Below, one piece after another: positions 61,977 through 64,000 of a stretch of 64,000 bases of DNA; the first letter of the stretch is position 1; each line of letters begins with the position of its first letter. The translations under genes and the position numbers were made by a program. Origin of the DNA: Salegentibacter salegens (GTDB taxonomy: Bacteria; Bacteroidota; Bacteroidia; Flavobacteriales; Flavobacteriaceae); contig NZ_LT670848.1 of the NCBI RefSeq assembly GCF_900142975.1, forward strand, positions 3,658,001 through 3,722,000, given 5' to 3'. The notes under the pieces were generated by a model. The model searched no databases, was not told the DNA's origin, and saw only the letters and a list, made by a program, of their open reading frames with translations.

Positions 61977-63215
61977 ATGACACAAGAAGAGATTAAGGAA
62001 TTAAAGGAAAAAGCATTAAAACAATTTTTATCAGGAGAATCCCTAACCGGCAAAAACGGCGCTTTTGCTCCAATGCTTAGGGAGTTTATGGAAGAGGCCC
62101 TGGAAGCAGAAATGTCTTCGCACCTTTCCGATGAAGAAAAAGGCTCAAAAGCAGGTAATAAGCGTAATGGCAAAGGCAAAAAGACCCTAAAGAGCAGCCA
62201 AGGGGACGTCACCATTAACACGCCCCAGGATCGTAACAGTACCTTTGAGCCGGAGATCGTAGCGAAACGCCAGCGTATCCTGGCCGATAATTTAGAAAAG
62301 CAGATTATAGGCATGTACGGGATGGGCAATAGCCTGCGGGATATCTCAGCTCATATAGAGGAAATGTATGATTCCAAGATATCCACACACGTTCTAAGTG
62401 ATATTACGGACCGGGTGATTCCCAAGGTTAAGGAATGGCAGGATCGCCCCTTGGAGCCGGTATATTGCATCCTATGGCTCGACGCGATGCACTTCAAGGT
62501 ACGCGAAGAAGGCAAAGTAAAGCACAAGGCCTTGTATAATATTTTAGGAATAAATAAAGCTGGAAGAAAGGAAGTGCTGGGTATGTATATCTCGGAAAGT
62601 GAAGGGGCCAATTTTTGGCTTCAGGTGCTGACCCAATTAAACAACCGTGGCTTAAAAGATATTCTGATTGCCTGTACGGATAATCTTACGGGCTTTAGTG
62701 AAGCCATTCATTCTGTTTATCCCAAGACTGATATTCAGCTATGTATTGTCCACCAGATCCGCAATAGTATGAAGTATGTGGCCAGTAAGGATCAAAAAGA
62801 TTTTATGAAAGACCTTAAACTGGTGTACAAGGCTGACACCAAAGACCAGGCTGAATCGGCTTTACTGGATCTGGAAGAAAAATGGGGCAAAAGATATCCC
62901 ATAGTGATCCGTTCCTGGAATGATAACTGGGACCGATTGAGTGCTTATTTTGAATATACCGCACCCATTAGAAAACTCATATACACCACAAATGCCGTAG
63001 AGGCTTTTCACCGGCAGGTAAGAAAAGTAACCAAGACCAAAGGCGCTTTTACCAATGATATGGCACTATTGAAGCTGGTTTACCTAGCTACCAGAAGAAT
63101 TGAAAAGAAATGGAACGCCCCACTGCAGAACTGGGGTTTGGTAGTTCAACAATTAGCTATTAAATTTGAAGGTCGGCTAGAGTTGGACTTAGCCACCAAT
63201 GAAACGAAAAACTAA
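61977..63215 (+). CDS. IS256-family transposase
   Basis: The 412-residue protein is a full mutator-type transposase: an N-terminal region with FMEEALEAEMSSHL, LPLNNRGL-like spacing replaced by TQLNNRGLKDILIACTDNL, and catalytic residues in ILWLDAMHFKV (Asp), ACTDNLTGF (Asp) and TTNAVEAFHRQVR (Glu). Nothing is truncated, so the element may be active. Confidence 0.93.
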   Translation: MTQEEIKELKEKALKQFLSGESLTGKNGAFAPMLREFMEEALEAEMSSHLSDEEKGSKAGNKRNGKGKKTLKSSQGDVTINTPQDRNSTFEPEIVAKRQRILADNLEKQIIGMYGMGNSLRDISAHIEEMYDSKISTHVLSDITDRVIPKVKEWQDRPLEPVYCILWLDAMHFKVREEGKVKHKALYNILGINKAGRKEVLGMYISESEGANFWLQVLTQLNNRGLKDILIACTDNLTGFSEAIHSVYPKTDIQLCIVHQIRNSMKYVASKDQKDFMKDLKLVYKADTKDQAESALLDLEEKWGKRYPIVIRSWNDNWDRLSAYFEYTAPIRKLIYTTNAVEAFHRQVRKVTKTKGAFTNDMALLKLVYLATRRIEKKWNAPLQNWGLVVQQLAIKFEGRLELDLATNETKN

Positions 63216-63219
63216 AATT

Positions 63220-63251
63220 TTCTTCTCCCGGGGGTACCCCCGGGAGAAGAA
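63220..63251. repeat. 32-bp perfect palindrome at the IS256 right end
   Basis: The 32 bases read the same on both strands, centred on GTAC at 63234-63237, with a GC-rich core (CCCGGGGG / CCCCCGGG). It lies 4 bp after the transposase stop and just before the right inverted repeat. It can form a strong hairpin in RNA, though no T run follows, so it is a possible block to transcription from either side. Confidence 0.75.
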
Positions 63252-63277
63252 GCAGACAGAGTTGAGCTAACACTCCC

Positions 63278-63285
63278 ACCAATAC
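63278..63285 (+). repeat. Right 8-bp target-site duplication of the IS256-like element
   Basis: ACCAATAC, identical to 61907-61914. The displaced codons that once ended csgF run on from here to TAA at 63317-63319. Confidence 0.88.
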
Positions 63286-63330
63286 CGGCGAACAAACCCA
63301 AATTATAGTTCCACAATAAACTTCCTATTT

Positions 63331-64000
63331 ATGAAATTTTTTAAATACTCCATATTAATGGGGATAGTGGCGCTATTTTGGTCCTGCGGATCCTATTTTA
63401 ACCAGCCTGTAGATTATCAGGATGCCAAAATAGGAGAGAGTACCAATGCTACAACCGCCCTTAAAAATCTCCCTTTACCCGAAGAACCGGTGGTAGTAGG
63501 AGTTTATAATTTTAGAGATTTAACCGGCCAGTACAAACCCTCAGAAATGGGAAGTACCTTTAGCACGGCGGTAACCCAGGGAGCGACTTCTATTCTTATT
63601 AAAGCCCTGGAAGATTCAAAATGGTTTACTACAATAGAAAGAGAGAACATAGGAAACCTGTTAAACGAGAGAAACATAATTCGCTCTACCCGCCAGGAAT
63701 ACAGGGCTAATGCTAATACAAATGAGCCACAACTTCCCCCGTTGCTTTACGCAGGAATTATTCTTGAAGGAGGAATTGTTTCTTACGACACCAATATTAT
63801 TACTGGCGGTTTAGGTGCCAGGTATTTTGGCGTTGGCGGTTCTACTCAGTACAGGCAAGATCGGGTTACTATTTATTTAAGAGCTGTTTCTACTTCCAGC
63901 GGAAGAATTTTAAAGAATGTTTATATTTCTAAAACTATACTTTCCCAGGCTATAGATGCCAGTTTGTTTAAATACGTAAGTTTTCAGCGTTTAATGGAGG
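63331..64000 (+). CDS. csgG: CsgG curli secretion lipoprotein, 3' end outside window
   Basis: The frame starts at ATG 63331 and remains open at the window edge (223 codons). It has a lipoprotein signal (GIVALFWSC; Cys18) and the CsgG core: VVVGVYNFRDLTGQYKP, WFTTIERENIGNLLNERNII, LLYAGIILEGGIVSYD and YRQDRVTIYLRAVSTSSGRI. It forms the nonameric outer-membrane pore for curlins. The start is 11 bp after the ancestral csgF stop, so the genes were adjacent before the IS came in. Transcription must now pass or start within the IS. Confidence 0.93.
   Translation, partial: MKFFKYSILMGIVALFWSCGSYFNQPVDYQDAKIGESTNATTALKNLPLPEEPVVVGVYNFRDLTGQYKPSEMGSTFSTAVTQGATSILIKALEDSKWFTTIERENIGNLLNERNIIRSTRQEYRANANTNEPQLPPLLYAGIILEGGIVSYDTNIITGGLGARYFGVGGSTQYRQDRVTIYLRAVSTSSGRILKNVYISKTILSQAIDASLFKYVSFQRLME

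Larger units (their letters stand above)
61915..63277 (+). mobile_element. IS256-family insertion sequence, 1,363 bp
   Basis: The element is bounded by an 8-bp direct repeat and 24-bp imperfect inverted repeats (61915-61938 and 63254-63277; 19 of 24 match). It carries a single complete transposase gene. It has inserted into the last codons of csgF, between csgF and csgG, in the same direction as the operon. Confidence 0.9.

Overview
The window looks like chromosomal DNA of a member of the Bacteroidota, most likely a (marine) Flavobacteriaceae. The base composition is AT-rich. There is a SusC/SusD pair, many Bacteroidota-type lipoproteins and -7 promoter elements of the form TAnnTTTG. It also carries type III glutamine synthetase, a BlaI/BlaR1-type pair and a curli operon of the Bacteroidota type. 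No rRNA, tRNA or CRISPR array was seen.

Layout. (1) 1-7.7 kb: the 5' part of an outer-membrane beta-barrel receptor (minus strand); divergent from it, an unusual membrane protein that joins a LamG domain to a SARP/BTAD-type DNA-binding region; then a Tat-exported Gfo/Idh/MocA oxidoreductase and two DUF1080 lipoproteins, a set expected to act on 3-keto-glycosides. (2) 7.9-12.6 kb: a Crp/Fnr regulator followed by a perfect palindrome and promoter, then an exported hydroxyisourate hydrolase, an MFS transporter, a lipoprotein nucleoside/guanine-type deaminase, a double META-domain lipoprotein and a GlcG/HbpS-like exported protein. (3) 12.9-30.4 kb: a polysaccharide utilisation locus with two GH20 enzymes, a GH16 enzyme, two formylglycine sulfatases and SusD/SusC, plus a divergent beta-propeller/Y_Y_Y/LuxR-HTH regulator. 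The enzyme set suggests a sulfated GlcNAc-containing glycan. (4) 30.6-40.0 kb: rhodaneses, YgaP-like membrane proteins, DUF302, an RND/MFP/TolC efflux system and a cysteine-free SQR-like flavoprotein. Two promoters here share one Crp/Fnr-like architecture. (5) 40.3-44.5 kb: a subtilisin-like lipoprotein, and a PD-(D/E)XK-type gene cut in two by a 1,049-bp IS1595-family element whose 8-bp target duplication is visible. (6) 44.8-58.6 kb: DUF2231 protein, a TolC/HlyD/ABC export operon whose ABC ATPase has lost its catalytic motifs, a Kelch protein, a flavodoxin-fold protein, a BlaR1-like peptidase with three TonB-plug-like repeats, BlaI, a Ca/Na antiporter and GlnN. (7) 58.5-64 kb: a curli operon (csgA-, csgB-, csgE-, csgF- and csgG-like) into which a 1,363-bp IS256-family element has inserted. 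The insertion replaces the C-terminus of CsgF and separates csgF from csgG.

Main points of interest: both IS insertions can be undone on paper to restore intact reading frames. Three Crp/Fnr-like palindromes sit exactly 22 bp upstream of a -7 element. Two multidomain proteins, the LamG-TM-SARP regulator and a probable CsgH-CsgE fusion, have unusual architectures. An ABC exporter ATPase is degenerate at four conserved motifs.
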